Assembly: GCF_000702265.1 (NCBI RefSeq)
Contig: NZ_JNKZ01000004.1
Span: 310,001 to 374,000 of the forward strand
DNA from: Butyrivibrio sp. NC2002
Lineage (GTDB): Bacteria > Bacillota > Clostridia > Lachnospirales > Lachnospiraceae
Reading direction: 5' to 3'
DNA length: 64,000 nt
Part shown: positions 18,081 through 27,165 of the stretch, piece by piece
Position numbering within the stretch: position 1 is the stretch's first letter
Layout of the letters: every line of letters begins with the position of its first letter
Made by a program: the position numbers and the translations under genes
The notes under the pieces: generated by a model
Databases searched by the model: none
The model's input: the letters and a program-made list of their open reading frames with translations, nothing else
Told to the model about the DNA's origin: nothing

Positions 18081-18587
18081 TCATTTTTTATTTTTGAAAT
18101 ATATTCCGCCTAAGATAAAAAGTGTTCCTGTAATTAAAAAACCCATTGCCAAAACAAAAAAACTTGTAGCATACGTTCCATTGATAATGTAATTATATGC
18201 ATCTCCTCCAACATATGCATTTTTATTTAAAGAGATATAGTTTTCTGAATTGTAATAATTTGTCAGTTTATCGTATCCCTTATAAAGCATTGCCGAACAT
18301 ATTATATACATAACAGCGGCTACCACATATAGAGTCCTTGATATGCTCTCCGTTTTTTTACCATTTTCACTTACTTTTTTATCTGCGGAAATAGCTACTT
18401 GAGAATTACTCTCTCTATTATTGAATGCTGCTCGCTTAACGTTTTCTTTACCCGCTTCATCTAAAGCATTCCATTGATCCACAGACACAGGTAGCACAAT
18501 AGCCTTTTTACCACATCTTGGACAAATTCCATCTCCATCCTGAATAAAGCTGATATTACAATCATGACAATAAAATACCTTTTCCAT
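18081..18587 (-). CDS. Zinc-ribbon membrane protein
   Basis: 168 aa from ATG 18587, with AAGGAAGG upstream; a TTG two codons earlier is less likely. The N-terminus has a zinc ribbon, CHDC followed by CPRCG about 15 residues later, of the kind seen in many small Firmicute membrane proteins. Residues ~85-105 and ~140-163 are two hydrophobic helices flanking a polar loop of about 35 residues (KLTNYYNSENYISLNKN region). No enzymatic motif is visible. It stands alone between the lipoprotein gene and direct repeat B, whose hairpin terminates it. Confidence 0.6.
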   Translation of the reverse strand: MEKVFYCHDCNISFIQDGDGICPRCGKKAIVLPVSVDQWNALDEAGKENVKRAAFNNRESNSQVAISADKKVSENGKKTESISRTLYVVAAVMYIICSAMLYKGYDKLTNYYNSENYISLNKNAYVGGDAYNYIINGTYATSFFVLAMGFLITGTLFILGGIYFKNKK

Positions 18588-18771
18588 ATACAACCTTCCT
18601 TTTTCTAAGTATCCTCAAATTACTATTATTTGCAATTTCATTCAAACAAATAGTAATTTAACTTATCTGATGATATGTTTTGTGAACAATTAAACGTCAA
18701 GATTGTATCTTCGCCTGCCTTCCAATCTTGAATCTATCTTAATTACGGTTCTTTATAATACTCTCCCGTAC

Positions 18772-19926
18772 TTATCTTACTGTATAATCAAAATCACACC
18801 CATCTATAGTAAAGCTTATTACTATAGATTCAGAACTATTCTTTACTTCTTCTGGCACTTCAAAGAGATAATGAATATATTCTGTAGAAAGTGGAGCTAC
18901 ACTTGTTATATTTGAATACGTAAAATCCCCTCGATTGTCTTCTTCTATCATGGAAAAACCTGTGTAATCATATTTATCAGCATATTTTAATGATGCACTC
19001 ATAATCTTATCTGCTCCGATGTTACTTCCAGAAGTATTCTTATATGCAATACAGAAATCAACATACACCTTTCCTGCATCCGCCTCATAATGAGAATAGA
19101 AGTTGGCAGGGCTCTTGGGCATAACATCGTTAGTTATGTTAGAATAATCAACACTAAACTCTGAATTACTTGTTGTTATTGCTTCACCATCATTAACTGT
19201 TCCCCCCACATTAGTAGCTTCGGTCGTAGCTTTCACTTCACTGGAATCAACAGAACCTTGATTTACTTCAACTTTATATTCTTTGTCAGAAACTGTGAGA
19301 TAAACATCAACTTCCTTTCCACTATTTTTTACCTCATCCGGGACTTCAAACAAATAGTGAATATACTCTGTCGATAATGGAGAAATACTGGTAATATTCG
19401 AATAAGTAAAATTCCCTCGATTATCTTCCTCTATCATGGAAAAACCTGAATATTCATATTTACCTGCATAAACCAATCTTCCCTTCATCGTATCATCTGC
19501 AGTAATAGCAGAAGTATCTGTATTCTTATATGCCACACAAACATCGACATATGCCTTACCCGCATCAGCTTCATAATGAGTATAAAAACTTGCCGGATTT
19601 TTAGGCATAACATCGCCTGTTATATCTGTATAATCTAAGGTTATTTCACAGATTTCACCTACAGTAACTGTATTCCCTTCTTTTAGCAATTCCGCATCTG
19701 GATTATTTAATTCATCTACTGGCTCAACAGGTTCTTCAGAAACCGCTTTTTCGGAAGTATTCTCATGAGAATCTGCTTCAGAAAAAGCATCATCAGCCAT
19801 CTCTTTAACAGCTTCTTCTGCTTTCTCCTTCATTTCATTATTAATGGTTTCTGTTTTTCCGCAAGCAACCAAAGTAATTGACGTAAATACTACGCAGCAA
19901 ATTAGAGCACATATTTTTTTCTTCAA
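18772..19926 (-). CDS. Lipoprotein with duplicated DUF4352-like domain
   Basis: 384 aa. Residues 1-22 form a lipoprotein signal with lipobox LVAC (Cys22), so the mature protein is anchored outside the membrane. An acidic low-complexity linker (EEAVKEMADDAFSEADSH region) follows. Two domains of about 115 residues are then repeated in tandem. Both contain DVMPK(N/S)PA(S/N)FY, HYEADAGK(A/V)YVD, GFSMIEEDNRG, and LSTEYIHYLFEVP, so the internal duplication is recent or under strong constraint. The fold resembles DUF4352/telokin-like immunoglobulin domains found in Firmicute lipoproteins, but no ligand is known. It is a single-gene unit. Confidence 0.7.
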   Translation of the reverse strand: MKKKICALICCVVFTSITLVACGKTETINNEMKEKAEEAVKEMADDAFSEADSHENTSEKAVSEEPVEPVDELNNPDAELLKEGNTVTVGEICEITLDYTDITGDVMPKNPASFYTHYEADAGKAYVDVCVAYKNTDTSAITADDTMKGRLVYAGKYEYSGFSMIEEDNRGNFTYSNITSISPLSTEYIHYLFEVPDEVKNSGKEVDVYLTVSDKEYKVEVNQGSVDSSEVKATTEATNVGGTVNDGEAITTSNSEFSVDYSNITNDVMPKSPANFYSHYEADAGKVYVDFCIAYKNTSGSNIGADKIMSASLKYADKYDYTGFSMIEEDNRGDFTYSNITSVAPLSTEYIHYLFEVPEEVKNSSESIVISFTIDGCDFDYTVR

Positions 19927-20109
19927 TTATATTTCCTCCATAACATATAAATAACAAATTACAACAATTAGCCAGTAAAGTTTCCAAATTGCCATTAAAT
20001 TATAATTTAATATATGCCGGGATAAAATAAATAATCTGTGAATATTTTAAATATTATTTTCAAATATTATAGTAGTCTCTTGAATAAAATAAACATTCAT
20101 ATTAAAAAT

Positions 20110-20144
20110 GCTGATCTCTTCCCTACCTTAGAGTCGAGACCAGC
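20110..20144 (-). terminator. Terminator of the KAP/GmrSD-like operon
   Basis: GCTGATCTC at 20110-20118 pairs with GAGACCAGC at 20136-20144, followed on the minus strand by a short AT-rich run (ATTTTTAAT). It belongs to the same hairpin family as those at 2078 and 17968. The rest of the 19927-20192 spacer shows nothing else. Confidence 0.55.
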
Positions 20145-20192
20145 AAATGCAAATTATTTAATGCGTATTATAATTCATTTACTTTTTGGCAT

Positions 20193-21986
20193 TCAATGCT
20201 GCTTTGCTTCCCCCATAACGTCCTCAAAACAAGCCTTAACCGACATCATCAAATCCTCATCTTGACTGTCATCCTTTTCATCAAATTTATACTTAAAAGA
20301 AATACCTCTTGAGTAAAAGTATGATATGCCTTTCATAATAGAACGACTTTCACAAATTGCACTTAAATCAGGTCTATCCCAAATGAGTACATTTGTTGGT
20401 ATGCAACCAATTTCAACCCACTCCCTATCATCATCATAGAATATCACATCAATAAACTTCTTTTTATTTACACGGTACTCAGCATGCCCATAACTCTTGG
20501 TATTGATATATTTTATGTTCACATCTTTGTTATCTGCAATGATACCATCAATCAAGTTCAAGATATGATCTACCTGTTCCTCTGAATACTTGATGTGTTT
20601 AAGGTCTTTTCTATCAACCGGAAGCGCAACTTTTTTCTTTTCAGCTACAGGGTCCGTATTTCCTGTGATTACAGATAATGCCAATACATCTTTTAGTATG
20701 GCAAGATCGCTATCCGAAACAATTTCATTTCTCACTATGAGATTCTTAAGTTCTGGAATAAATCTCTTGATTTTCTCTAATTCCTCAGGTTTTACCTCTA
20801 TGTCCAGACTATCATTTATCTGATCGACATCCATCGACAGCAAAACATTAAACTTATCTACATCAATGTCATCCTTATTTAGTGAAAAATAATCATATAC
20901 CGGTTGACATGCTTGCTGAAGGCACATCATAGCAAAAAGCATTTGCAACTTGTCACCATCCTGGAATATACCAGTAGATTTCTCATTGTTCCGATCCACC
21001 ATTTGTAATAAAAGTAATGCATTAAACAGCCTTTTTATAGCGCGTGGATTTTTCCCTACAGATGTCTCAATGAGTGTTATTAACTTATCCGATTTCTTCT
21101 TGAGTTCTTCTGCAATTTCAGTCTCATCGACGCATGAATCAAAGAATTTCTTGAGGTCATAGTTTCCTACAGGCACTTGGAATGGAACCTGAATTATCTT
21201 ATCAAAGAAATTTCTTCCCTTCTCATCGTCAAAGTCTTTTCCATACTTGGCCTTTACCCCCCTTTGCACGACTGAATAATCAATTGCCAATACAAATACA
21301 CACTTAGGCGACTCCAAAAATATCTTTAGAACTTCAAGTATCTCTACAGCAAGTGCTGGATCAAGCCTATCCAAATCATCAATAAATATAACTACTTTAT
21401 CTTTCTCTCCCGATGCGACAGTCGATATTACCTCAGAAAAATTACTTTTTAGCTCACTAATGCCATTGGCGCTTCCATTAGGCAAAAGAGACTTTATATT
21501 GCCAGAATCCAGCTGAACCATTCCTCTCGTCACCATACTTAATGATACGGTAGCAAAAACAGATACAAAATCTCCTATTTTATCAGAATACGCCTTTAGT
21601 TTCTTGAGGACATCTTCCCCTGTTGGGCTTTTTGCAACCTCTGCCTTAATCTGATTCACGAGTGCATCAATCATTATCATCGGGAGCTGTGAAGCAAGGT
21701 TAAATTGCGAATATTCCCATGTATTGAACTTTACAGGGGTAATATTTCCACACATATCATTCTGGCTCGCATTTATATCATCAATGACCATTTCCATTAT
21801 GCTGGTCTTACCAGTTCCCCAGTCACCCTGAATTGCTATTGTCATTGGAGTATTACATGTCATTATAAAATCACGAAGTCCATGAACATAATTCTTTATC
21901 TCGAACTTGTCATCATCCACATGACAAGAATTCATATCTGTCATACCAACCTGTTTTCTATTAGCTGATTTAAATGAAATGGCCAT
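20193..21986 (-). CDS. KAP-family P-loop NTPase
   Basis: 597 aa from ATG 21986 (GGAGG seven bases upstream); an upstream start at 22007 lacks a site. Motifs are typical of the KAP family: Walker A QGDWGTGKTS near residue 55, FNTWEYSQF, Walker B VVIFIDDLDRLDP, FVLAIDYSVV, and FFDKIIQVPFQVP with the arginine-bearing segment after it. No membrane helices interrupt the core, unlike some KAP proteins. KAP NTPases are STAND-related and frequent in prophage and defence islands. The C-terminal 130 residues form a separate alpha/beta region without an assignment. It follows the 277-aa gene by about 125 bases and is the last gene of the probable GmrSD-like operon. A sensor or power source for that operon is an inference. 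Confidence 0.8.
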   Translation of the reverse strand: MAISFKSANRKQVGMTDMNSCHVDDDKFEIKNYVHGLRDFIMTCNTPMTIAIQGDWGTGKTSIMEMVIDDINASQNDMCGNITPVKFNTWEYSQFNLASQLPMIMIDALVNQIKAEVAKSPTGEDVLKKLKAYSDKIGDFVSVFATVSLSMVTRGMVQLDSGNIKSLLPNGSANGISELKSNFSEVISTVASGEKDKVVIFIDDLDRLDPALAVEILEVLKIFLESPKCVFVLAIDYSVVQRGVKAKYGKDFDDEKGRNFFDKIIQVPFQVPVGNYDLKKFFDSCVDETEIAEELKKKSDKLITLIETSVGKNPRAIKRLFNALLLLQMVDRNNEKSTGIFQDGDKLQMLFAMMCLQQACQPVYDYFSLNKDDIDVDKFNVLLSMDVDQINDSLDIEVKPEELEKIKRFIPELKNLIVRNEIVSDSDLAILKDVLALSVITGNTDPVAEKKKVALPVDRKDLKHIKYSEEQVDHILNLIDGIIADNKDVNIKYINTKSYGHAEYRVNKKKFIDVIFYDDDREWVEIGCIPTNVLIWDRPDLSAICESRSIMKGISYFYSRGISFKYKFDEKDDSQDEDLMMSVKACFEDVMGEAKQH

Positions 21987-22112
21987 ATTTCTACCTCCAG
22001 TACTCACAACATAGATAGCCTCTAAATAAGCTGACTTAAAGCAGCAAGTATCACTCTATATAGTAATATTCCAACCTGAAATGCTCTACCCGAACCTCTA
22101 ACACTTCAAAAT

Positions 22113-22946
22113 TCATTCAGACCTATATTGCCTTGAACCAAATTTTTTAAACAATTTATCAAGCTCAGTATTGATGTAGTCCACGGCTCTATCAGTAATC
22201 ATCATATGCATCTTCTGTGTATGTTTACCTCGTAACTTTTCTATTGATACATCTTGTCCTTCTGATGAAGGATAAGTATCTGCGCCAACCGCTTCCAAAA
22301 CTTGGTTTAGCATTAGTCCATCTTTTCTAGCTGCATCGATGCATTCAAACTCTTTCAAAACCAAATAGTATTGATAATGACTCATCCAGCTATATTTCTC
22401 TATCCACGCAGGTTTTACCGTGTCATCGTTACTATATCCACACAGTATGCCTCTCCCGATTATTGATTGTTGTGCATTTCCATAATCGTCTTGAATTCCA
22501 GCAGCCATAAAGACTACTGCATTATCCTGAACTCCTGAAGGTCTTTTCACATAATTCAAAATATAGAGCGTTTTGCCATTATCTTGAACACTCACCATCT
22601 CATGGGGCTGATTTTCATTCTGAGGTCCTTCAAATTTTATCCAGGAAGAATATTTATTAGAATTGGATGTACGCCTTATATCTCGCTTGACCACATTCTC
22701 ATTTACCAACCTCTTGATTTCTGCTTTCTTATCTTCTTCAGCCTTCTCTTTCTGTTCCTTTTGAGCATTCGCTTTATGTGTTATCTCTTCTTGTACTTTC
22801 GGATCATCACATGTGAAAAACTTTTCAAATGAATAATATGGAAAAATCTTTTCATCAACGCCAAACTTCACATAAACCTTTCCATCTTCTTCCTTTAAAA
22901 TTGTTCCTTCCCCAAACTTTATGTGTTTTACAGTTGCCCCTACCAT
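22113..22946 (-). CDS. Hypothetical protein with Tudor-like start and PUA/EVE-like end
   Basis: 277 aa from ATG 22946, which has GGAAAGGAG upstream; the longer reading from 23024 is unlikely. Residues 1-45 (VGATVKHIKFGEGTI, then VYVKFGVDEK) resemble the small beta-barrel at the C-terminus of UvrD-type helicases. A 45-residue charged coiled coil follows. The C-terminal ~150 residues include SIIGRGILCGY and WIEKYSWMSHYQYYLVLKEF, an arrangement reminiscent of PUA/EVE/ASCH folds, which in defence contexts read modified bases. That match is by eye only. Placed between the DUF262/DUF1524 gene and the KAP gene, it is likely part of the same system, possibly as the substrate-recognition subunit (inference). 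Confidence 0.5.
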   Translation of the reverse strand: MVGATVKHIKFGEGTILKEEDGKVYVKFGVDEKIFPYYSFEKFFTCDDPKVQEEITHKANAQKEQKEKAEEDKKAEIKRLVNENVVKRDIRRTSNSNKYSSWIKFEGPQNENQPHEMVSVQDNGKTLYILNYVKRPSGVQDNAVVFMAAGIQDDYGNAQQSIIGRGILCGYSNDDTVKPAWIEKYSWMSHYQYYLVLKEFECIDAARKDGLMLNQVLEAVGADTYPSSEGQDVSIEKLRGKHTQKMHMMITDRAVDYINTELDKLFKKFGSRQYRSE

Positions 22947-23042
22947 ATACGAACTCCTTTCCATATGATTCATGAATAAATCATATACGCATAGAATTGC
23001 ATTATTTACGAATATTGGGTCCATTCTGATAAAACCTATGAA

Positions 23043-25511
23043 CTATTCAAGAAGTCGATCTGTTATCATTTGCTCAAAATCCATAATTTCCTCATAGGAC
23101 TCATCCAGTATTCGTGATATATCTTCTTTCGTGGTAGTCTCATCCAATCCCACTCTCTTTGATACGAAAGGCAGTTTCCACTGCCAATTCTCTTTTTGAG
23201 TTCTTGATGGGCTTATTTCATTTATTCTATTGCATATTTTTCGTTGTTCTTCTGATAAGTTTTTCCCGCTCATAGCAAACTGCATGAATAGCTTTTTTCC
23301 CTGCTTATTGACTATCTCATAAAAATAATGATTCCTAGTTGCCCATCCGCTATCAGCTGTTTCTGATTCAGGCATGATTTGGGACATTGCATCTGTCGTG
23401 AAACGGCAATACATCTTTCCACATTTATTATCATCAACGTGTATAGCCCCAGTAGCTTCCTTAGCTTTAGACCACTCATACATGATAGTTGCTACATCCA
23501 GCTGGGTTCTACTTTCAATATTCCCCTTCTCCTCATCAAATCCTTCATCTGAATCAGGAAACACTATTGCAGTGTTCACATTGCAGGCTTCCTTAAGAAT
23601 ATTGATCATTTTTTCCTCGTGACAACGATATTGCGTTTCCTTCCAATATAGGCTAGCTACTTTATTGTCATGTTTTTCAGTAAGTTCGCTCATTATTCTG
23701 AGTTTAAGACTTCCTTTTGCAATCATATCCTTAAATGTGCTTTTTTTAGCCTCTGGTGACATATTTGAAAACTTTGAATTCACATTTCTTTGAATTATGC
23801 ACAGATTCCCAAACTGATCAACTCCATCTTTCCACTGTTCAAAAGTCCCTTCAGACGGGTTCTGTGGATACCAATGTTCTACAGAGTTCCTAAACTCAAA
23901 ATCAAAATCCGAATACTTTTTTCTGTCAGAATTCCAAAGCAAATAATCCAAATAATTAAACACGATATGTGGAGTATTAACTCCCATTGCAAAAGAACCA
24001 TCTTTACATACATCGAAAAAGTTCTCTCTTACTGCTTTTTTAGCAATGTCTTCAGTAATACTTTCAATCCCAACAATATACTCATCCTGCAGATGTACAC
24101 AGTCGTCTTCTGACAGCCAAATAAGTAGTTGGGTAATCCAATGCATTACCTTTGGAGAAGTATATGACACTCTCAATGCTGACTGTAACATTATATTTGT
24201 CTTTGTTCTCCAATCATTAGTCGAATTCCATTCGCCGGTTTTTGTGAATTTTGAATTACGATAATATGGTTTTTTCTTTGTTTGCTGTCCAGACACAAAT
24301 AGGGACTTCAAACTCCATTCACCATCTGCACTGTCATTGGCATATTCACGTTTAACGATATACCTGTCAAACAAAAACCTGGTTCGCAAAAGACAGATTA
24401 TAAATCCTCTGGAAAAATCCGCTTTTTTATCACTGACCCTACCGGCGCCAGTTACACCATTTGTAATCACCTTCTTAAAACTATCAATAAGTTTCTTATC
24501 ATCCAAAAGCTCTGCAATTATAGGCGTTTTTCCATCTTCATGTTGTATTTGATTTTCTGCAATAAATACTTTCAGTACATGCAGCAAAAAGAAAGGGTAC
24601 TCAATTATACTTTCAAACCTTACTCTTACATCGTCATCAATATACCCCTCATCATCCTCCACCTTGAAATTGATATCAATAATATCCCGTATTGTGTGGC
24701 CGCCTGTTTCCCAATTGTCTGTTTGTATTGCTTTTTCATAATCCTTCCATTCTTTTGAAGGAAGATGATTCCAACCGCCCCCGAAAATACTCTCCCTGAC
24801 CTCATTAAGTCTGCTTATAAAATGCATCTGTACATAGCCAGTCATATCACTGCATGCATCCCAGATTTTTGAAAAAATGAAGTGATCTGCTGGAGTATCC
24901 AGGTAGCTCATAAGCATTGCCTTTAAAATATCGTGCTGTTCAAGTTGCTCTCCCCTGGTATTCATGATTTCAAAATACCTGTTCAAGTCAGTGTTTTTGG
25001 GGACTTCTATCCTATATATCACGACTTTAGAAAGCTTCTTGATGAACTCTTCCTTATCAAAGCCATCTCTATTCAATTCCTGATTCAGGATTGTCATACC
25101 TCTCTGTAGGCCTGCTTCAATCCTGTCCATATCAAGTTTACTTCTATTTTCACTAAGGAGTTCTCCAATATTCTTTAATGTATAGTTAGATTTTTCTCTG
25201 CATGCAAAAGTAAGGCTATTCTTTACTGAATACCCCAAACAATTAAGCAGAAGGAATAATGATGTCAGTCGTTGTTGCCCATCAACCACCTCATATTTTC
25301 CTGCATGCTGTGACACAATCAATGCCCCAATATAATAGTTGTCATCCAATGATACATCCATTATATCCTCTATCAATTGCGTCAATTGCTTATCTTCCCA
25401 TGCATATGCTCTTTGATATAGAGGTATTACATATTCAATATCAGTATCGAAAATGTTTCCTGCACTGTTTATAATATGAAGTTTACTTACAAATTCATCT
25501 ATCTGATACAT
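23043..25511 (-). CDS. DUF262-DUF1524 (GmrSD-like) endonuclease
   Basis: 822 aa. Residues 25-85 carry the DUF262 signature: IPLYQRAYAWED and VVDGQQRLTSL (DGQQR 77-81), a ParB-like nucleotide-hydrolysing core. Around residue 567 is the DUF1524 HNH-like motif VEHWYPQNP, followed by QFGNLCIIQRNVNSKF. The C-terminal ~150 residues form an extra domain of DUF4268-like appearance. GmrSD enzymes are type IV, NTP-dependent nucleases that cut glucosylated or otherwise modified phage DNA, and BREX-linked BrxU has the same fusion. The start codon lies inside the preceding DUF262 gene, so the two are translationally coupled. Function as a modified-DNA nuclease is well supported by family; the substrate is unknown. 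Confidence 0.82.
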   Translation of the reverse strand: MYQIDEFVSKLHIINSAGNIFDTDIEYVIPLYQRAYAWEDKQLTQLIEDIMDVSLDDNYYIGALIVSQHAGKYEVVDGQQRLTSLFLLLNCLGYSVKNSLTFACREKSNYTLKNIGELLSENRSKLDMDRIEAGLQRGMTILNQELNRDGFDKEEFIKKLSKVVIYRIEVPKNTDLNRYFEIMNTRGEQLEQHDILKAMLMSYLDTPADHFIFSKIWDACSDMTGYVQMHFISRLNEVRESIFGGGWNHLPSKEWKDYEKAIQTDNWETGGHTIRDIIDINFKVEDDEGYIDDDVRVRFESIIEYPFFLLHVLKVFIAENQIQHEDGKTPIIAELLDDKKLIDSFKKVITNGVTGAGRVSDKKADFSRGFIICLLRTRFLFDRYIVKREYANDSADGEWSLKSLFVSGQQTKKKPYYRNSKFTKTGEWNSTNDWRTKTNIMLQSALRVSYTSPKVMHWITQLLIWLSEDDCVHLQDEYIVGIESITEDIAKKAVRENFFDVCKDGSFAMGVNTPHIVFNYLDYLLWNSDRKKYSDFDFEFRNSVEHWYPQNPSEGTFEQWKDGVDQFGNLCIIQRNVNSKFSNMSPEAKKSTFKDMIAKGSLKLRIMSELTEKHDNKVASLYWKETQYRCHEEKMINILKEACNVNTAIVFPDSDEGFDEEKGNIESRTQLDVATIMYEWSKAKEATGAIHVDDNKCGKMYCRFTTDAMSQIMPESETADSGWATRNHYFYEIVNKQGKKLFMQFAMSGKNLSEEQRKICNRINEISPSRTQKENWQWKLPFVSKRVGLDETTTKEDISRILDESYEEIMDFEQMITDRLLE

Positions 25512-26778
25512 CCGAAACTCCGTTCATCTCTTTGAGTTTTAAATATAGCCACTCCCATCTCTTACTACCAGGTTCGTCTCCGTTCCTAAGTACTTTAATC
25601 TGTAAATTAGCAATTTCATTATGCAATCTTGCAAAACTTATTTTTGAAAATAAGGGAATCGAATTAGTATACCTAGCATTATTTTCATCCCCTATAGCGT
25701 ATTTATTAATACTGTCAAAGCCTAGGTTTTCCATATCAACACGAATCATAAATGACCAGGTGAAGAGCTTCTTTATAGCCATCTCATCAAAATTATGGAA
25801 TTTGTCATAATATGTAAGAACAGCACAATAAAAAAGATTCTTTGTATATCCAAAACCCGCAGAACCACTTTTATATCCAAGAATTTCCTTCATTATCGCA
25901 AATGAAGGATTAGTCGCAATCTCAACAACCACATCTCTAAGGAGATTTATGTAATGATCAACCATTTCAAAAAAGTCATTCCCGGCAATAAACGGTTCTG
26001 TTATCTGAAAATATGGCATGGCTTTGCTAGCTCTTTTGGCATATGTATATCGCTTCGTTTCATCAATCCCTTTATAGGTATCTATCTCCTTGGCCGTAAA
26101 TGGTCTGCTCTTTATACCTCTCGACCAATTCCAAATAGGAAAAAGATATAGATCAAAAAGCAACCTTATTTGCGTAGTGTCTTTCGCTTCCCACTTAGTT
26201 ACTGCATGTTCCATTTCATACGGATATTCTTTCATCTCCCTCAAATGATATGCCTTTAGTAAATCATGTGGATCAAGTTCTTTTCCCCTTGTATTTTGTG
26301 AATCAAAAAGCTGGAATGCCTCTGCTATTTTGTCCACACTGATCATAACCACTTCAAGGATATCATCTAAGGCATCCTTAAATTCTCGTCTAGTAGTATC
26401 ACCTTTAAGCGAGAACCACTCTCTAACAAACATATAGTTATTATGTATATTCGTCTGTGTTACCTTACTAAAAAAAGACTTGTTCAAGATACTGCACTGA
26501 AAATGCGGGTCAAGATATGTCTTTAGAAGGGTAAGAGAGATTATCCTCTGTTGACCATCCACCACTTCGAAAACATCCTTATTTTTATAAACAATAACGG
26601 TTCCTATCCTATATCTAAAATCTCCATGATACTTCTCATAATCTGATATTGCATTTGATATATCACTAAGCAGTTCTTCAACATTCTGAACATACCACTT
26701 ATATGGGCGCTGATAATCTGGAATGTCCAGATTTAGCGCTAACAACTCATTTATGCTCATTCTTTTTATATCAGCCAT
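25495..26778 (-). CDS. DUF262 protein without a nuclease domain
   Basis: 427 aa with AAGGTGG before its ATG. Residues 18-80 contain IPDYQRPYKWY and VVDGQQRIISL (DGQQR 74-78). No DUF1524 HNH motif is visible in the C-terminal half, which is helical. It is therefore a GmrS-like NTPase alone, overlapping the complete DUF262-DUF1524 protein by 17 bases. Two DUF262 proteins in tandem recur in type IV restriction loci, where they are thought to act as heteromeric partners. It is the first gene of a probable four-gene operon ending at 20193. No clear promoter was identified upstream. Confidence 0.78.
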   Translation of the reverse strand: MADIKRMSINELLALNLDIPDYQRPYKWYVQNVEELLSDISNAISDYEKYHGDFRYRIGTVIVYKNKDVFEVVDGQQRIISLTLLKTYLDPHFQCSILNKSFFSKVTQTNIHNNYMFVREWFSLKGDTTRREFKDALDDILEVVMISVDKIAEAFQLFDSQNTRGKELDPHDLLKAYHLREMKEYPYEMEHAVTKWEAKDTTQIRLLFDLYLFPIWNWSRGIKSRPFTAKEIDTYKGIDETKRYTYAKRASKAMPYFQITEPFIAGNDFFEMVDHYINLLRDVVVEIATNPSFAIMKEILGYKSGSAGFGYTKNLFYCAVLTYYDKFHNFDEMAIKKLFTWSFMIRVDMENLGFDSINKYAIGDENNARYTNSIPLFSKISFARLHNEIANLQIKVLRNGDEPGSKRWEWLYLKLKEMNGVSDVSDR

Positions 26779-26864
26779 ACAATACCACCTTGCTATAATA
26801 TATGTCTTATAATTTGTTCACCGAAATAGCCCCAAAAACAAATACCCCTGAATAAAAACAAAAA

Positions 26865-26880
26865 GGGAGCATACGCTCCC
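26865..26880 (-). terminator. Terminator between ISLre2 and the GmrSD-like operon
   Basis: GGGAGC and GCTCCC pair around ATAC/GTAT and are followed on the minus strand by CTTTTTGTTTTT. It would stop read-through from the transposase into the GmrSD-like operon. The gap 26779-27165 otherwise contains only this hairpin and the long inverted repeat. Confidence 0.65.
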
Positions 26881-27044
26881 CAAAACTATTATATCATTAT
26901 TTTTTATAGACTAATATCAAGATTACCATTTAAGACCGCGTAAATTTACTGTAGGATTTAATAGGTTAAAGAAACCTTGATATGCCTAAGCATCAGCTGG
27001 CATCTATAGATACGGAAATTCTTTATCCGCTCCATTTAAGCTAA

Positions 27045-27117
27045 CATTGATAGATATGTATGTCAAGGACAAGCCAACGGTGCATCCATGCATCCTTGAC
27101 ATACATATCTATCAATG
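27045..27117. repeat. 25-bp perfect inverted repeat beside the transposase
   Basis: The arms 27045-27069 and 27093-27117 are exact reverse complements (CATTGATAGATATGTATGTC and five more bases) with a 23-base spacer. A weaker outer pairing continues, with TTTATCCGC at 27022-27030 matching GCGGATAAA at 27132-27140. It lies between the 3' end of the transposase and the next operon. It may be an IS end structure, a leftover of two abutting IS termini, or a strong transcription barrier. Confidence 0.75.
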
Positions 27118-27165
27118 CACTTATGTTATCATGCGGATAAAGGATTCCCTTGGCTTTTCAAGCCG

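Noticed and set aside
27045..27117. Simple rho-independent terminator of the transposase gene
   Set aside because: No T-run follows either arm, the loop is long, and a proper terminator exists at 26865-26880.
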